Below are positions 19,172 to 27,710 of a stretch of DNA of 64,000 bases, piece by piece. The DNA is from Pseudonocardia autotrophica (lineage in GTDB: Bacteria > Actinomycetota > Actinomycetes > Mycobacteriales > Pseudonocardiaceae). The notes under the pieces are model-generated. The model was not told the DNA's origin, did no database searches, and was given only the letters and a program-made list of their open reading frames with translations. Numbering within the stretch: the stretch's first letter is position 1; each line of letters starts with the position of its first letter. Position numbers and translations under genes: made by a program. Where the stretch lies: assembly GCF_003945385.1 (NCBI RefSeq), contig NZ_AP018920.1, forward strand, positions 6,696,001 through 6,760,000, read 5' to 3'.

Positions 19172-20443
19172 TCAGCGCCCCGGGTAGAGCGGGCGACGCG
19201 CGACCAGGGCCGCGACACGCTCGCGCAGGACGGTCGCCCGCGCGGCGTCGAAGGCCGGGGCGAGCGCCTCGGCGACGATGTCCGCGACCTCACGGAAGTC
19301 ATCGGCGTCGAACCCGCGGGTGGCCAGCGCCGGGGTACCGATCCGCAGCCCGGAGGTGATCATCGGCGGGCGCGGGTCGAACGGCACCGCGTTGCGGTTC
19401 ACGGTGATCCCGACGTCGTGCAGCCGGTCCTCGGCGGCCCGGCCGTCCAGCTCGGAGTTCACCAGGTCGACCAGCACCAGGTGGACGTCGGTGCCGCCGG
19501 TGAGCACCCGGATGCCGGCGTCCGCGCAGTCCTGGGCCACCAGCCGCTCGGCGAGCAGCCGGGCGCCCTGCACGGTGCGCCGCTGGCGCTCGGCGAACTC
19601 CTCGGTGGCCGCGATCCGCAACGCGACCGCCTTGGCCGCGATCACGTGCTCCAGCGGGCCACCCTGCTGGCCGGGGAACACCGCGGACGACAGCTTCTTC
19701 GCGTGCTCGGCGCGGGCCAGGATCAGCCCGCCGCGCGGGCCGCCGAGCGTCTTGTGTGTGGTGGTGGTGACGACGTCCGCCCACGGCACCGGGCTCGGGT
19801 GCTCCCCGGCCGCGACCAGCCCGGCGAAGTGCGCCATGTCCACCATGAGCAGCGCGCCGACCTCGTCGGCGATCCGCCGGAACTCGGCGAAGTCCAGCTC
19901 ACGCGGGTACGCCGACCAGCCCGCGATGATCATCTTCGGCTGCTCGGCGCGGGCGACGCGCTCGACCTCGGCCATGTCGACCAGGCCGGTCGTGGCGTCG
20001 ACGTGATAGGCCGAGACCCGGTAGAGCCGGCCCGAGAAGTTGAGCTTCATGCCGTGCGTGAGGTGCCCGCCGTGCGCCAGGTCGAGGCCGAGGATCCCGT
20101 CGCCTGGCTGCAGCAGCGCCGCCATCGTGGCCGCGTTGGCCTGCGCACCGGAGTGCGGCTGCACGTTGGCGTACTCGGCGCCGAACAACTCGCGGGCCCG
20201 GTCGATCGCCAGCTGCTCGACGACGTCGACGTGCTCGCAGCCGCCGTAGTAGCGCCGGCCCGGGTAGCCCTCGGCGTACTTGTTGGTCAGGACCGAGCCC
20301 TGGGCCTCCAGCACCCCGACCGGGGCGAAGTTCTCCGAGGCGATCATTTCCAGGGTGTCGCGCTGCCGGTTCAGCTCGGCGTCGACGGCCTTCGCGACCT
20401 CCGGGTCGACGTCGGCCAGTGATGCGGTGAAGGTGTCGCTCAC
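19172..20443 (-). CDS. glyA: Serine hydroxymethyltransferase
   Basis: A 423-residue PLP enzyme that interconverts serine and glycine with tetrahydrofolate. Typical blocks are [40 protein letters not shown], and the PLP-lysine region [20 protein letters not shown] (Lys in [11 protein letters not shown]). Length is normal. The GTG start overlaps the gcvH stop as GTGA, so translation is coupled. The gene is the last of a gcvT-remnant/gcvH/glyA operon preceded by a tandem glycine riboswitch, fitting induction by glycine. Confidence 0.96.
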   Translation of the reverse strand: MSDTFTASLADVDPEVAKAVDAELNRQRDTLEMIASENFAPVGVLEAQGSVLTNKYAEGYPGRRYYGGCEHVDVVEQLAIDRARELFGAEYANVQPHSGAQANAATMAALLQPGDGILGLDLAHGGHLTHGMKLNFSGRLYRVSAYHVDATTGLVDMAEVERVARAEQPKMIIAGWSAYPRELDFAEFRRIADEVGALLMVDMAHFAGLVAAGEHPSPVPWADVVTTTTHKTLGGPRGGLILARAEHAKKLSSAVFPGQQGGPLEHVIAAKAVALRIAATEEFAERQRRTVQGARLLAERLVAQDCADAGIRVLTGGTDVHLVLVDLVNSELDGRAAEDRLHDVGITVNRNAVPFDPRPPMITSGLRIGTPALATRGFDADDFREVADIVAEALAPAFDAARATVLRERVAALVARRPLYPGR

Positions 20444-20826
20444 GCGCTCTTCTCCTCGGTCAGCGAGCGGTACTCGGCGGCGGTCAGCAGCTCGGGGACG
20501 CCGGCGTCGCCGGGCTCGACCCGGAACAACCAGCCGCTGCCGTAGGGGTCCTCGCCCGCGGTCTCGGGCGCGTCGTCGAGGGCGTCGTTGACGGCGGTGA
20601 CGGTCCCGTCGAGCGGGGCGAACAGGTCGCTCACCGACTTGGTGGACTCGATCTCACCGCAGGCCTCGCCCGCGGTGACGGCGTCGCCCGCCGTGGGCAG
20701 CTGCACGAACACGACGTCGCCCAGCGCCTCGGCGGCGTGCGCGGTGATGCCGACGGTGACGGTGCCACCCTCGACCCGTACCCACTCGTGTTGCTCGGTG
20801 TAGCGCAGGTCGTCGGGAACTGACAT
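20440..20826 (-). CDS. gcvH: Glycine cleavage system H protein
   Basis: A 128-residue lipoyl carrier of the glycine cleavage system. [39 protein letters not shown] and the lipoylation region [20 protein letters not shown] (Lys in ESTKSVSD) are complete. GAGAGGA precedes the ATG. It sits 11 bases after the shortened gcvT gene. P protein is not in the window, so it must be coded elsewhere if the system works. Confidence 0.96.
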   Translation of the reverse strand: MSVPDDLRYTEQHEWVRVEGGTVTVGITAHAAEALGDVVFVQLPTAGDAVTAGEACGEIESTKSVSDLFAPLDGTVTAVNDALDDAPETAGEDPYGSGWLFRVEPGDAGVPELLTAAEYRSLTEEKSA

Positions 20827-20837
20827 GTCGGGTCCTC

Positions 20838-21197
20838 TCACTCGGAACGGGTGTGGATGGGCAGGTCGACGTCGACCGGTTCGGACCAGCCTCGGACGTC
20901 GACGGCGAGCGCGGTGCCGGGCTCCGAGACTGCCCGATCGCCGACGGCGATCGCGACCGGGTGGTGCAGAGTCGGGGACAGCACGCCGCCGGTCACCTCG
21001 CCGGCGGCGGGGAGCACCGGAGGGCCGGCCGGCGCCGCGGCGCGTGGCGCCCGGGGAGGTCGCTGCCGTACCGGACCGGTATCGCCCGGCCGGCGGAGGT
21101 CGCTGACGGCCGCGCGGGGTGCGGCGGGCGTGTCGTGCAACGCGGAACGCGGCAGCTCGGGCCGGCGCTGATCGAGCTCGGTCATCGTGGTGGTCAC
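20838..21197 (-). pseudogene. gcvT: gcvT remnant: both ends kept, about 250 codons missing
   Basis: An open frame of 119 codons (GTG at 21197; an ATG at 21185 is also possible) in the gcvT position of the operon. Its start, ELPRSALHD, resembles the GcvT N-terminus, and its last 55 residues, such as GEVTGGVLSPTLHHPVAIAV and PGTALAVDVRGWSEPVDVDL, match the C-terminal barrel of aminomethyltransferase. A normal GcvT is about 360-375 residues, so the whole folate-binding domain is gone. The frame is open, so a short protein may still be made, but it cannot be an active T protein. Confidence 0.7.
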
Positions 21198-21209
21198 CCC
21201 GGGTGTGAC
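21193..21209 (-). promoter_or_regulatory. Hairpin over the gcvT-remnant start codon
   Basis: GTCAC-N7-GTGAC forms a 5-bp stem whose one arm contains the GTG start at 21195-21197. Placed right after the second aptamer, it could be part of the expression platform that hides the start. Confidence 0.35.
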
Positions 21210-21231
21210 GCGTGGACGGTGCCGCCCACAC

Positions 21232-21440
21232 GATCCCCCTCTGTCCCGAGCCTGAGAGATTCACCGGCGCACGACCGGCTTACACCATCGGCGAGGCGTG
21301 TCCGACGCCTGCTTTCCAGAGTGGCCTGGCCCGGGCGGTGGGGGGTACCTGAGAGTTTGGCGGGGTGCTTGCTCCTCCGGTGCCTGCCCGGGCACCAGGG
21401 GTGCCGCGTCGTCCGACAGGTCTCTTCCGCGCGGGCTCGT
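21232..21440 (-). promoter_or_regulatory. Tandem glycine riboswitch
   Basis: Read on the minus strand, two glycine aptamers follow each other. The first has AAGAGACC, CCGGAGGAGCAAGC and ACTCTCAGG (complement of 21348-21356). The second has CTCTGGAAAGC, CGCCGATGGTGTAAGCC, and CTCTCAGGC followed by GGACAGAGGGG (complement of about 21232-21258). These are the conserved cores of the glycine riboswitch family. It lies directly upstream of the gcvT remnant, gcvH and glyA, and in this family glycine binding turns expression on. Confidence 0.88.
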
Positions 21441-21585
21441 ACAGCCCGATCTTCAGTTGTCGGGAGGACGATACCCATTCCCGGGGCCCGGGGAAGGGTC
21501 CGACGGATCACCGCGATCGACTGCTCGCCCCGCTGCCGCCGGCGGGAGTGTGCCGGGTTACCCACACGCAGCGCCGCACCCCGGT

Positions 21586-21591
21586 TAGACT
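21586..21591 (+). promoter_or_regulatory. -10 box TAGACT, leaderless start of the ArsR gene
   Basis: TAGACT ends 7 bases before the ATG at 21599, the same hexamer and spacing as the TetR gene at 10847. No Shine-Dalgarno sequence is present. Confidence 0.5.
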
Positions 21592-21598
21592 CCTTGGC

Positions 21599-21967
21599 AT
21601 GTCAACGGATCCTGACGCGTTCGCCGGGGGCGGCCGGGACGCCGGTCTCGCCTTCGACGCGCTCGCCGATCCGGTCCGCCGCCGAATCCTGACGGTGCTG
21701 GCCGAGAGCGACGAGTGCAGCGCCGGCGAGCTCGCGGACCGGATCACCTCGGTCGGCCGGACCGCGGTCTCCACCCACCTGCGGGTGCTGCGGATCGCCG
21801 GCCTGGTCAGCGAGCGCCGGTCCGGCCGGTTCCGTTACTACTCGATCGAGCCCGGCGGCGCCGCGGCCGACGTGATCGCGCTGCTCAGGAGCCTCTTCCA
21901 GTCCTCGCTCGGCGAGGCCCGGTCCGCTGCGGAGAACGCGGCCGGACGGCAGGAGGCAGCCGGGTGA
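21599..21967 (+). CDS. ArsR-family regulator of the nitrile hydratase cluster (NhlD-like)
   Basis: A 122-residue winged-helix protein: AFDALADPVRRRILTVLAES, DECSAGELADRITSVGRTAV and STHLRVLRIAGLVSERRSGR. Metal-ligand cysteine pairs of the CadC/SmtB type are absent, so an organic or indirect signal is more likely. It occupies the place of nhlD, the small regulator before nhlC in Rhodococcus rhodochrous J1. It is divergent from the glycine riboswitch operon and 46 bases before the AmiC-like gene. Confidence 0.82.
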   Translation: MSTDPDAFAGGGRDAGLAFDALADPVRRRILTVLAESDECSAGELADRITSVGRTAVSTHLRVLRIAGLVSERRSGRFRYYSIEPGGAAADVIALLRSLFQSSLGEARSAAENAAGRQEAAG

Positions 21968-22013
21968 CCCGGCGCGCCACCGGACCCCGCTGATCGGCAC
22001 CCCGCCCGCCGAC

Positions 22014-23444
22014 ATGGGGACGATCGCGGTCGCGGTGGAGGAGTTCGCCGCCGTCGCACCCGGTGTCGTCTTCGATCGGTTCGGCCGCGACGGCGGCGGC
22101 TGGCTGTTCGGTGCGCACTGCGACCGGGTCGCGCTGGGCCAGCCGGTGACCCTGCAGGCACCCATCGGCGAGGGCCCTCCGGTCGACGTCCTCGGCCGGA
22201 TCAGCGGCCTCCGCAGGCCGCACATGATCACGATCACCCACGACCAGCCGTGGCGGGGTCGCATCCGGCTGCGCTTCGCCGCGGCCCCGGGCGGCACCCG
22301 GATCCGGCTCGACGCCGGGATCGACGCCCAGGGAATGGAGTGGCTGATGCGCCGGCGCGGGCACCCGGTGCGCGACAGCGCCGCCACCGGCCCCCGGATC
22401 GGCGCCCTCACCAGCCGGTCCGGCTCGGGGAGCCTGTTCGCCTCGGCCGTGGCCAACGTCGCCGCCCTCGCGGTCGACGAGGTCAATGCCGACGGCGGGA
22501 TCGACGGGCACCCGGTCGAGCTGCTGCACGCCGACGACGCGACCGATCCCGGCACCGGCGCCCTGGAGGCGCTGCGACTCGCCCGTGCGGGCTGCCGGAC
22601 GATCTTCCTGATGACGACGTCGGCGACCTACCAGGCGGTGTCCGCGGCGCTGACCGGCCGGGACGTGCTGGTCGTGCACACCAACATGAACGAGGGCGGT
22701 GGCGAGTCGCGGCTGCGGATCCGGCTCGGGGAGCGGCCGCACACCCAGATCACGCTGGCGGCCCGGCCGCTGATGCAGTCGGCCGGCGGGCGGCGCTGGT
22801 TCCTGGCGGGCAACGACTACGTCTGGCCGCGGGCGGTGAACCGGGTCGCCCGCGAGGTGCTCCCGGACAGCGGCGCCGTGCTGGTCGGCGAGGGTTACGC
22901 CCCGCTCGGCGCCCGCGACTTCGGCCCGCTGATCGAGCGGATCGCCGCCGCCGGGGCCGACATCGTGCTGGACACCTTCGTCGGCGCCGACGCGGCCGCG
23001 TTCGAGCGACAGTGCCATGCGATGGGCCTGCGCGACCACACCGTCAGCCTCGGCCCGGCGATGGACGAGGCCACCCTGGAACGGATCGGGTTCGAGGCGT
23101 CCGAAGGCATCCACGGGGTGTCCGGCTACTTCCAGCACCTGCAGACCGAACGCAACGGGACGCTGCTGGAGCGCTACCGCGAGCGGTTCGGCCGCTGGGC
23201 GCCGCCGCTGTCCAGCCTGTCCGAGTCGATGTTCGAGGCGATCCACGTGTGGGCGGCCGCGGCGCGGCACGTCCGGTCCACCGAGCCGACGCCGGTGGCC
23301 GACGAGATCCGGCGGGGCCGCTACGAGGTGCCGCGCGGCACCATCGCGCTGGAGGGCAGCCATCACATGGAGCAGCCGCTCTACCTGGCCGCGGCCCGCG
23401 GGTCCACCTTCGGGTCGATGTCCGATGTCGAGGGCCGGTCCTGA
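22014..23444 (+). CDS. AmiC/NhlC-like amide sensor with N-terminal SRPBCC-like domain
   Basis: A 476-residue two-part protein. Residues 1 to about 120 resemble a SRPBCC/polyketide-cyclase fold: VEEFAAVAPGVVFDRFG, GAHCDRVALGQPVT, PWRGRIRLRFAAAPGGTRIR, AGIDAQGMEWLMRRRG. From about residue 127 a type 1 periplasmic-binding fold begins (RIGALTSRSGSGSLFASAV) with the AmiC-branch block FLAGNDYVWPRAVNRVA and MDEATLERIGFEASEGIHG. No signal peptide is present. In J1, NhlC with NhlD controls amide-induced nitrile hydratase, and the gene order here is the same. The SRPBCC assignment is from pattern only. Confidence 0.8.
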   Translation: MGTIAVAVEEFAAVAPGVVFDRFGRDGGGWLFGAHCDRVALGQPVTLQAPIGEGPPVDVLGRISGLRRPHMITITHDQPWRGRIRLRFAAAPGGTRIRLDAGIDAQGMEWLMRRRGHPVRDSAATGPRIGALTSRSGSGSLFASAVANVAALAVDEVNADGGIDGHPVELLHADDATDPGTGALEALRLARAGCRTIFLMTTSATYQAVSAALTGRDVLVVHTNMNEGGGESRLRIRLGERPHTQITLAARPLMQSAGGRRWFLAGNDYVWPRAVNRVAREVLPDSGAVLVGEGYAPLGARDFGPLIERIAAAGADIVLDTFVGADAAAFERQCHAMGLRDHTVSLGPAMDEATLERIGFEASEGIHGVSGYFQHLQTERNGTLLERYRERFGRWAPPLSSLSESMFEAIHVWAAAARHVRSTEPTPVADEIRRGRYEVPRGTIALEGSHHMEQPLYLAAARGSTFGSMSDVEGRS

Positions 23445-23487
23445 TCTCGGACAGATGACGGGCGCTTGTCGTCCACATCAGATCTCC

Positions 23488-23536
23488 TGTCAACGCGTCG
23501 ACAAACATTGACATGACAGTGCGGGCTCCTTAGCTT
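23488..23536 (+). promoter_or_regulatory. Promoter and inverted repeat of the amidase-nitrile hydratase operon
   Basis: TTGACA (23508-23513), a 17-base spacer and TAGCTT (23531-23536) make a good promoter. The same TTGACA is the right arm of an inverted repeat with TGTCAA at 23488-23493 (14 bases apart), so a bound regulator would cover the -35 box. GAGGAG lies 9 bases before the amidase ATG. Confidence 0.6.
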
Positions 23537-23571
23537 TCTCGCATCCCCCCGGATGTGAGGAGTACCGCTCG

Positions 23572-25116
23572 ATGGCGATTCCACCCCCCGATCCCGCGCA
23601 ACTCGCGGCGATCAACTCCCAGCACGCGTTCGGGCTGTCCGAGGCCGAGCTCGCCGAGTTCGGGCCCGCCGTGACCGCGACGCTCAGCGCGACCGACCGG
23701 GTCGAGGAGCTCTACCGGGCCTCCGCGCCCGAGGCGCCGGAGCGCGCCTGGGCCGAACCGGCCGACAACCCACTCGGTGGCTGGTACGTGACGACGTCGG
23801 TGCCCGGCGCCGCGGACGGCCCGCTCGCCGGGCGGACCGTCGCCCTCAAGGACAACATCTCGCTCGCCGGGGTCCCGATGACCAACGGCTCGGCGACCGT
23901 CGAGGGCTTCGTCCCGCTCCGCGACGCCACCGTCGCGACCCGGCTGCTCGCCGCCGGGGCGACGATCACCGGCAAGGCGGTCTGCGAGGACCTGTGCTTC
24001 TCCGGCGCCAGTTTCACCTCCCGGCCGTGGCCGGTGCGCAACCCCTGGGACCCCTCGCGGGCGGCAGGCGGCTCGTCCAGCGGCAGCGCCGCGCTGGTCG
24101 GCAGCGGCGCGGTCGATCTGGCCGTCGGCGGCGACCAGGGCGGCTCCATCCGCATCCCCAGCGCGTTCTCCGGCACGGTCGGACACAAGCCGACGCACGG
24201 TCTGGTGCCCTACACCGGGGCGTTCCCGATCGAGGCGACGATCGACCATCTCGGACCGATCACCCGGACCGTCTCCGACGCGGCCCTGATGCTCGGCGTG
24301 CTCGCCGGCGTCGACGGGCTCGACGCCCGCCAGCCCACCTCGCTGGAGCCGGTCGACTACCTCGCCGCACTCGGCGAGTCGGCGGCCGGGCTGCGGATCG
24401 GGATCGTCACCGAGGGCTTCGGCCGCCCGGAGAGCGACCCGGGTGTCGACCGGACCGTGCGGGAGGCGATCGGCGCCCTGCGCGAGGCAGGACTGACCGC
24501 CGAGGAGGTGTCGATCCCCTGGCACCTCGACGGCATGGCGGTCTGGAACGTCATCGCCACCGAGGGTGCCGCGTACCAGATGGTCACCGGCAACGCCTAC
24601 GGGATGAACTACCCCGGTCTCTACGATCCCGAGCTGATCGCGCACTACGCGCGGCAGCGGATCGAACGCGGCGCGGAGCTGTCCAAGACGGTCAAGCTGG
24701 TCGGCCTGTCCGGCGGCTACACCTTCGGGCACGGCGGCGGCTCGTACTACGCGATGGCCCGCAACCTGGCCCTCGACCTGCGCGCGGCCTACGACGCCGC
24801 GCTGAGCAGCTACGACGTGCTGGTCATGCCGACCCTGCCCTACACCGCCCCGGAGCTGATCGGGCTCGACGCCGGCCTGGACAGCTACCTGCCCACCGCG
24901 CTCGGGATGATCGGCAACTGCGCCCCGTTCGACGTCACCGGGCATCCGGCGGCGAGCGTGCCGGCCGGCCTGGTGGACCGGCTACCGGCCGGTCTGATGA
25001 TCGTCGGCAAGCGCTTCGACGACGCGACCGTGCTGCGCGTCGCACACACCTTCGAGCAGGCCGTCGGCGGCTTTCCCGCCCCGCCGGCGCTCACGACCGT
25101 AGGAGAACAGCAGTGA
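23572..25116 (+). CDS. Amidase of the nitrile hydratase operon (AmdA-type)
   Basis: A 514-residue amidase signature enzyme that hydrolyses the amide made by nitrile hydratase to acid and ammonia. The triad regions are VALKDNISLAGVPM (Lys, about residue 96), AGGSSSGSAALVGSGAVDLA (cis-Ser, about 170) and GGDQGGSIRIPSAFSG (nucleophile Ser, about 195). Its N-terminal extension of about 80 residues and overall length match the enantioselective amidases linked to nitrile hydratase. The stop overlaps the beta-subunit start as GTGA, so the three genes are translationally linked. Confidence 0.9.
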   Translation: MAIPPPDPAQLAAINSQHAFGLSEAELAEFGPAVTATLSATDRVEELYRASAPEAPERAWAEPADNPLGGWYVTTSVPGAADGPLAGRTVALKDNISLAGVPMTNGSATVEGFVPLRDATVATRLLAAGATITGKAVCEDLCFSGASFTSRPWPVRNPWDPSRAAGGSSSGSAALVGSGAVDLAVGGDQGGSIRIPSAFSGTVGHKPTHGLVPYTGAFPIEATIDHLGPITRTVSDAALMLGVLAGVDGLDARQPTSLEPVDYLAALGESAAGLRIGIVTEGFGRPESDPGVDRTVREAIGALREAGLTAEEVSIPWHLDGMAVWNVIATEGAAYQMVTGNAYGMNYPGLYDPELIAHYARQRIERGAELSKTVKLVGLSGGYTFGHGGGSYYAMARNLALDLRAAYDAALSSYDVLVMPTLPYTAPELIGLDAGLDSYLPTALGMIGNCAPFDVTGHPAASVPAGLVDRLPAGLMIVGKRFDDATVLRVAHTFEQAVGGFPAPPALTTVGEQQ

Positions 25117-25817
25117 ACGGAGTCTTCGACCTCGGCGGCACCGACGGATTGGGCAAGGTCGACAACGACCACATGTCCGAGCCGGTGTTCCGTGCGGACT
25201 GGGAGAAGCGCGCCTTCTCGATGTTCGCGCAGAGCGCCCGGGCCGGGCTGTTCAACGTGGACCAGTTCCGGCACGGCATCGAGAAGATGGAGCCGGGTGA
25301 GTACCTGATCTCGAACTACTACGAGCACTGGGCGCATTCGGTCGAGCACTACGCCGCGGCCGCGGGCATGCTGGACCCGGCCGAGCTGGAGGCGCGGACG
25401 ACGTACTACCTGGAGAACCCGGACGCGCCGCTGCCCCAGCGGGAGACCGACACCGAGATCGTCGAGTTCGTCGACTGGGCGGTCACCAACGGGTTCCCGG
25501 CCCACCGCGAGTCGGACAAGGTCGCGCAGTTCTCGGTCGGCGACGAGGTCGTCATCTCCTCCGAGAGCCCGTACGGCCACACCCGCCGGGCCCGCTACAT
25601 CCGCGGGCGCCGCGGCGTGATCAGTGCGGCGCACGGCACGTATCTCTACCCCGACACCGCGGGCAACGGGCTCGGCGACTGCCCCGAGCACCTCTACACC
25701 GTGCGGTTCGAGGCCACCGAGCTGTGGGGCGCCGAGTACGCGGACCCGAACGGCGCCAACTACTTCGACGTGTGGGAGCCGTACCTCACGCTCGTCCCCG
25801 CCACCCAGGGAGTCTGA
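25113..25817 (+). CDS. nthB: Nitrile hydratase beta subunit
   Basis: A 234-residue beta subunit; with alpha it hydrates nitriles to amides. The start VNGVFDLGGTDGLGKVDNDH is nearly invariant in the family, followed by HGIEKMEPGEYLISNYYEHW and, in the C-terminal barrel, FSVGDEVVISSESPYGHTRR and ARYIRGRRGVI. The arginines of these regions contact the alpha-subunit metal centre in known structures. GTG start, GTGA overlap with the amidase. Beta before alpha is the order of cobalt-type enzymes such as those of R. rhodochrous J1 and Pseudonocardia thermophila. Confidence 0.95.
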   Translation: MNGVFDLGGTDGLGKVDNDHMSEPVFRADWEKRAFSMFAQSARAGLFNVDQFRHGIEKMEPGEYLISNYYEHWAHSVEHYAAAAGMLDPAELEARTTYYLENPDAPLPQRETDTEIVEFVDWAVTNGFPAHRESDKVAQFSVGDEVVISSESPYGHTRRARYIRGRRGVISAAHGTYLYPDTAGNGLGDCPEHLYTVRFEATELWGAEYADPNGANYFDVWEPYLTLVPATQGV

Positions 25818-25820
25818 ACC

Positions 25821-26444
25821 ATGACCGTGAAGCCCACCGACACCGCACTCCGCTCGCAGGAGGAGATCACCGCCCGGGTCAAGGCCCTGGAGGCGTTGCT
25901 CATCGAGAAGGGCGTCATGACCACCGCGGCGGTCGACCGGCTGGCCGAGGTCTACGAGAACGAGGTCGGCCCGCAGCTGGGCGCGAAGGTCGTCGCCAGG
26001 GCGTGGACCGACCCGGCCTTCAAGGAGCGGCTGCTCGCCGACGCCTCGGCCGCCTGCCGCGAGCTGGGCGTCGGCGGCCTGCAGGGTGAGGAGATGGTGG
26101 CCGTCGAGAACACCGACACCGTCCACCACGTGATCGTCTGCACGCTGTGTTCCTGCTACCCGTGGCCGGTGCTCGGCCTGCCCCCGAACTGGTACAAGGC
26201 GCCGCCGTTCCGGGCCCGGATCGTGCGGGAACCGCGCACCGTGCTCGCCGAGGATTTCGACTTCCCGGTGCCCGACTCGGTCGAGATCCGGGTCTGGGAC
26301 TCCAGTTCCGAGCTGCGCTACTGGGTGCTCCCGCAGCGCCCCGCGGGCAGCGAGCACCTCTCCGAGGACGAGCTCGCCGCCCTGGTCACCCGTGACTCGA
26401 TGATCGGGGTCGGCGCGCCGCGTCCGGTCGGGGCCGCGGCATGA
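25821..26444 (+). CDS. nthA: Nitrile hydratase alpha subunit, cobalt type
   Basis: A 207-residue catalytic subunit. The metal claw [20 protein letters not shown] has Cys107, Cys110, Ser111 and Cys112; Thr in C-T-L-C-S-C marks the cobalt class, whereas iron enzymes have Ser. In the known enzymes the last two cysteines are oxidised to sulfinic and sulfenic acid. [20 protein letters not shown] and [20 protein letters not shown] blocks are also conserved (here [16 protein letters not shown]). It starts three bases after the beta-subunit stop and overlaps the accessory gene as ATGA. Confidence 0.96.
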   Translation: MTVKPTDTALRSQEEITARVKALEALLIEKGVMTTAAVDRLAEVYENEVGPQLGAKVVARAWTDPAFKERLLADASAACRELGVGGLQGEEMVAVENTDTVHHVIVCTLCSCYPWPVLGLPPNWYKAPPFRARIVREPRTVLAEDFDFPVPDSVEIRVWDSSSELRYWVLPQRPAGSEHLSEDELAALVTRDSMIGVGAPRPVGAAA

Positions 26445-26860
26445 GCGGCACGAGCACCGGGATCCGCAGCGACGCCACCGAGCTGGGCGACGCCCGGCGC
26501 CGGGTGCAGAAGCTCGTCTGCGACATGCCGGGCGCGGACCGGCCGTTCTCCGAGCCGTGGGAGCTGCGGGCGTTCGCGATGGCGGTGGCAGCCCACCACG
26601 AGGGCCACTACGAGTGGAGCGAGTTCCAGCTGTCGCTGATCGACTCGATCCGGCAGTGGGAGGCCGGCGACGGCGGCGAGCCGTGGAGCTACTACCTGCA
26701 CTGGCTCGAGGCGCTGGAGCACACCCTCGCCGCGAGCGGCGCGCTGTCCGACTCGGCCGCACTCGACGATCGCACCCGCCAGGTGCTGGCCACGCCGCGC
26801 AACGCGAACCATCACGAGGCCCGCCGGGAACCGGTGACGGTCGATCCGGCCCGGTCCTGA
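26441..26860 (+). CDS. Nitrile hydratase accessory protein (NhlE / P14K type)
   Basis: A 139-residue protein similar to the N-terminal part of the beta subunit: [40 protein letters not shown] and [19 protein letters not shown]. In cobalt nitrile hydratases the NhlE/P14K partner binds apo-alpha and delivers the cobalt-loaded subunit by subunit exchange. The ATG overlaps the alpha-subunit stop. An NhlF-type cobalt importer, which follows nhlE in J1, is not found here; a FhuF-like gene takes the next place. Confidence 0.88.
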   Translation: MSGTSTGIRSDATELGDARRRVQKLVCDMPGADRPFSEPWELRAFAMAVAAHHEGHYEWSEFQLSLIDSIRQWEAGDGGEPWSYYLHWLEALEHTLAASGALSDSAALDDRTRQVLATPRNANHHEARREPVTVDPARS

Positions 26861-26912
26861 GCGACGACGCCGGCGGCCCGGTCCGCGCTCCCCGCGGGCC
26901 GGGCCCGTCCCG

Positions 26913-27710
26913 ATGATCTTCCCGTCGGCCCCCGGCACCGTGCCGGTCGCCCGCATCCCGCTGGGCGACCGGTTCGTCGCGCGCTCGGGGCGCCCGCCCG
27001 GCTGGACGCCCGCCGCCGTCGCGCTCGGCTCCCGGCTGGACGACACCCTGGCCCGGGCCGCCGCCGACCGGTCCGCACCCGGCCGGGCGGTCGCCGCGGT
27101 GCTGCTGCTGGACCGCTACGCGCTGCGGCTGGCCGCCCCGGTGCTGGCCGCGTTCCACGAACTCGACACGCTGCTCGACGCACGGCCCGGCAACGTCGCG
27201 CTCGGCCCGGACGAGCAGGTGCCCGGCTGGCTGGCGTTCGCCGAACCCGGGATCGCGGCCCGGGCCGATCCGGCCGCGCTCTGCGCCGGCCTGCTGACCG
27301 GGAGCCTGCTCCCGCTCGCCGACGAGCTGGCCGCCAGGACCCGGGCCGGGCGGCGCGTCCTGCGCGGTTCGGTCGCGCACGCGGTGGCGCTGAGCGCATT
27401 GCACCTGTCGTGGCACCGGCGCGATCCCGACCGGCTCGTCACGCAGACACGTGACCTGCTGGGACGCGCCGATCTGGACCGGCTCGTCACGGTCGGGACC
27501 GTCGACGTCGACGGCGCCCCCTGGATGACGGTGTCCCGCCGGGCCTGCTGCCTGGCGTTCCGGACCACCCCACCGGGCGGGCCGCCGCCGTTCTGCGGGA
27601 CCTGCCCGTGCCTGGACCCGGCCGGCGTCTCGACCGCTGTCGTGGCCGCCGTCCGGTCGTTCCGGGAGCGGAATCCCGCGCCGGATGCTCAGCGGTCGCG
27701 CAGCAGGTAG
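26913..27710 (+). CDS. FhuF-like [2Fe-2S] protein
   Basis: A 265-residue protein whose C-terminus carries the FhuF-type cluster motif: two adjacent cysteines in VSRRACCLAFRTTP, then 14 residues later CGTCPCLDP, that is CC-x14-C-x2-C. The N-terminal 200 residues are Ala/Arg-rich and helical with little recognisable. FhuF proteins reduce ferric siderophores. It lies 52 bases after the nitrile hydratase accessory gene on the same strand and could belong to that operon, or it may be an unrelated iron gene. Its 3' end overlaps the convergent synthetase gene by 22 bases. Confidence 0.72.
   Translation: MIFPSAPGTVPVARIPLGDRFVARSGRPPGWTPAAVALGSRLDDTLARAAADRSAPGRAVAAVLLLDRYALRLAAPVLAAFHELDTLLDARPGNVALGPDEQVPGWLAFAEPGIAARADPAALCAGLLTGSLLPLADELAARTRAGRRVLRGSVAHAVALSALHLSWHRRDPDRLVTQTRDLLGRADLDRLVTVGTVDVDGAPWMTVSRRACCLAFRTTPPGGPPPFCGTCPCLDPAGVSTAVVAAVRSFRERNPAPDAQRSRSR

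Noticed and set aside
19172..21200. Complete glycine cleavage operon
   Set aside because: gcvP is absent and gcvT is only a remnant; just gcvH and glyA are whole.
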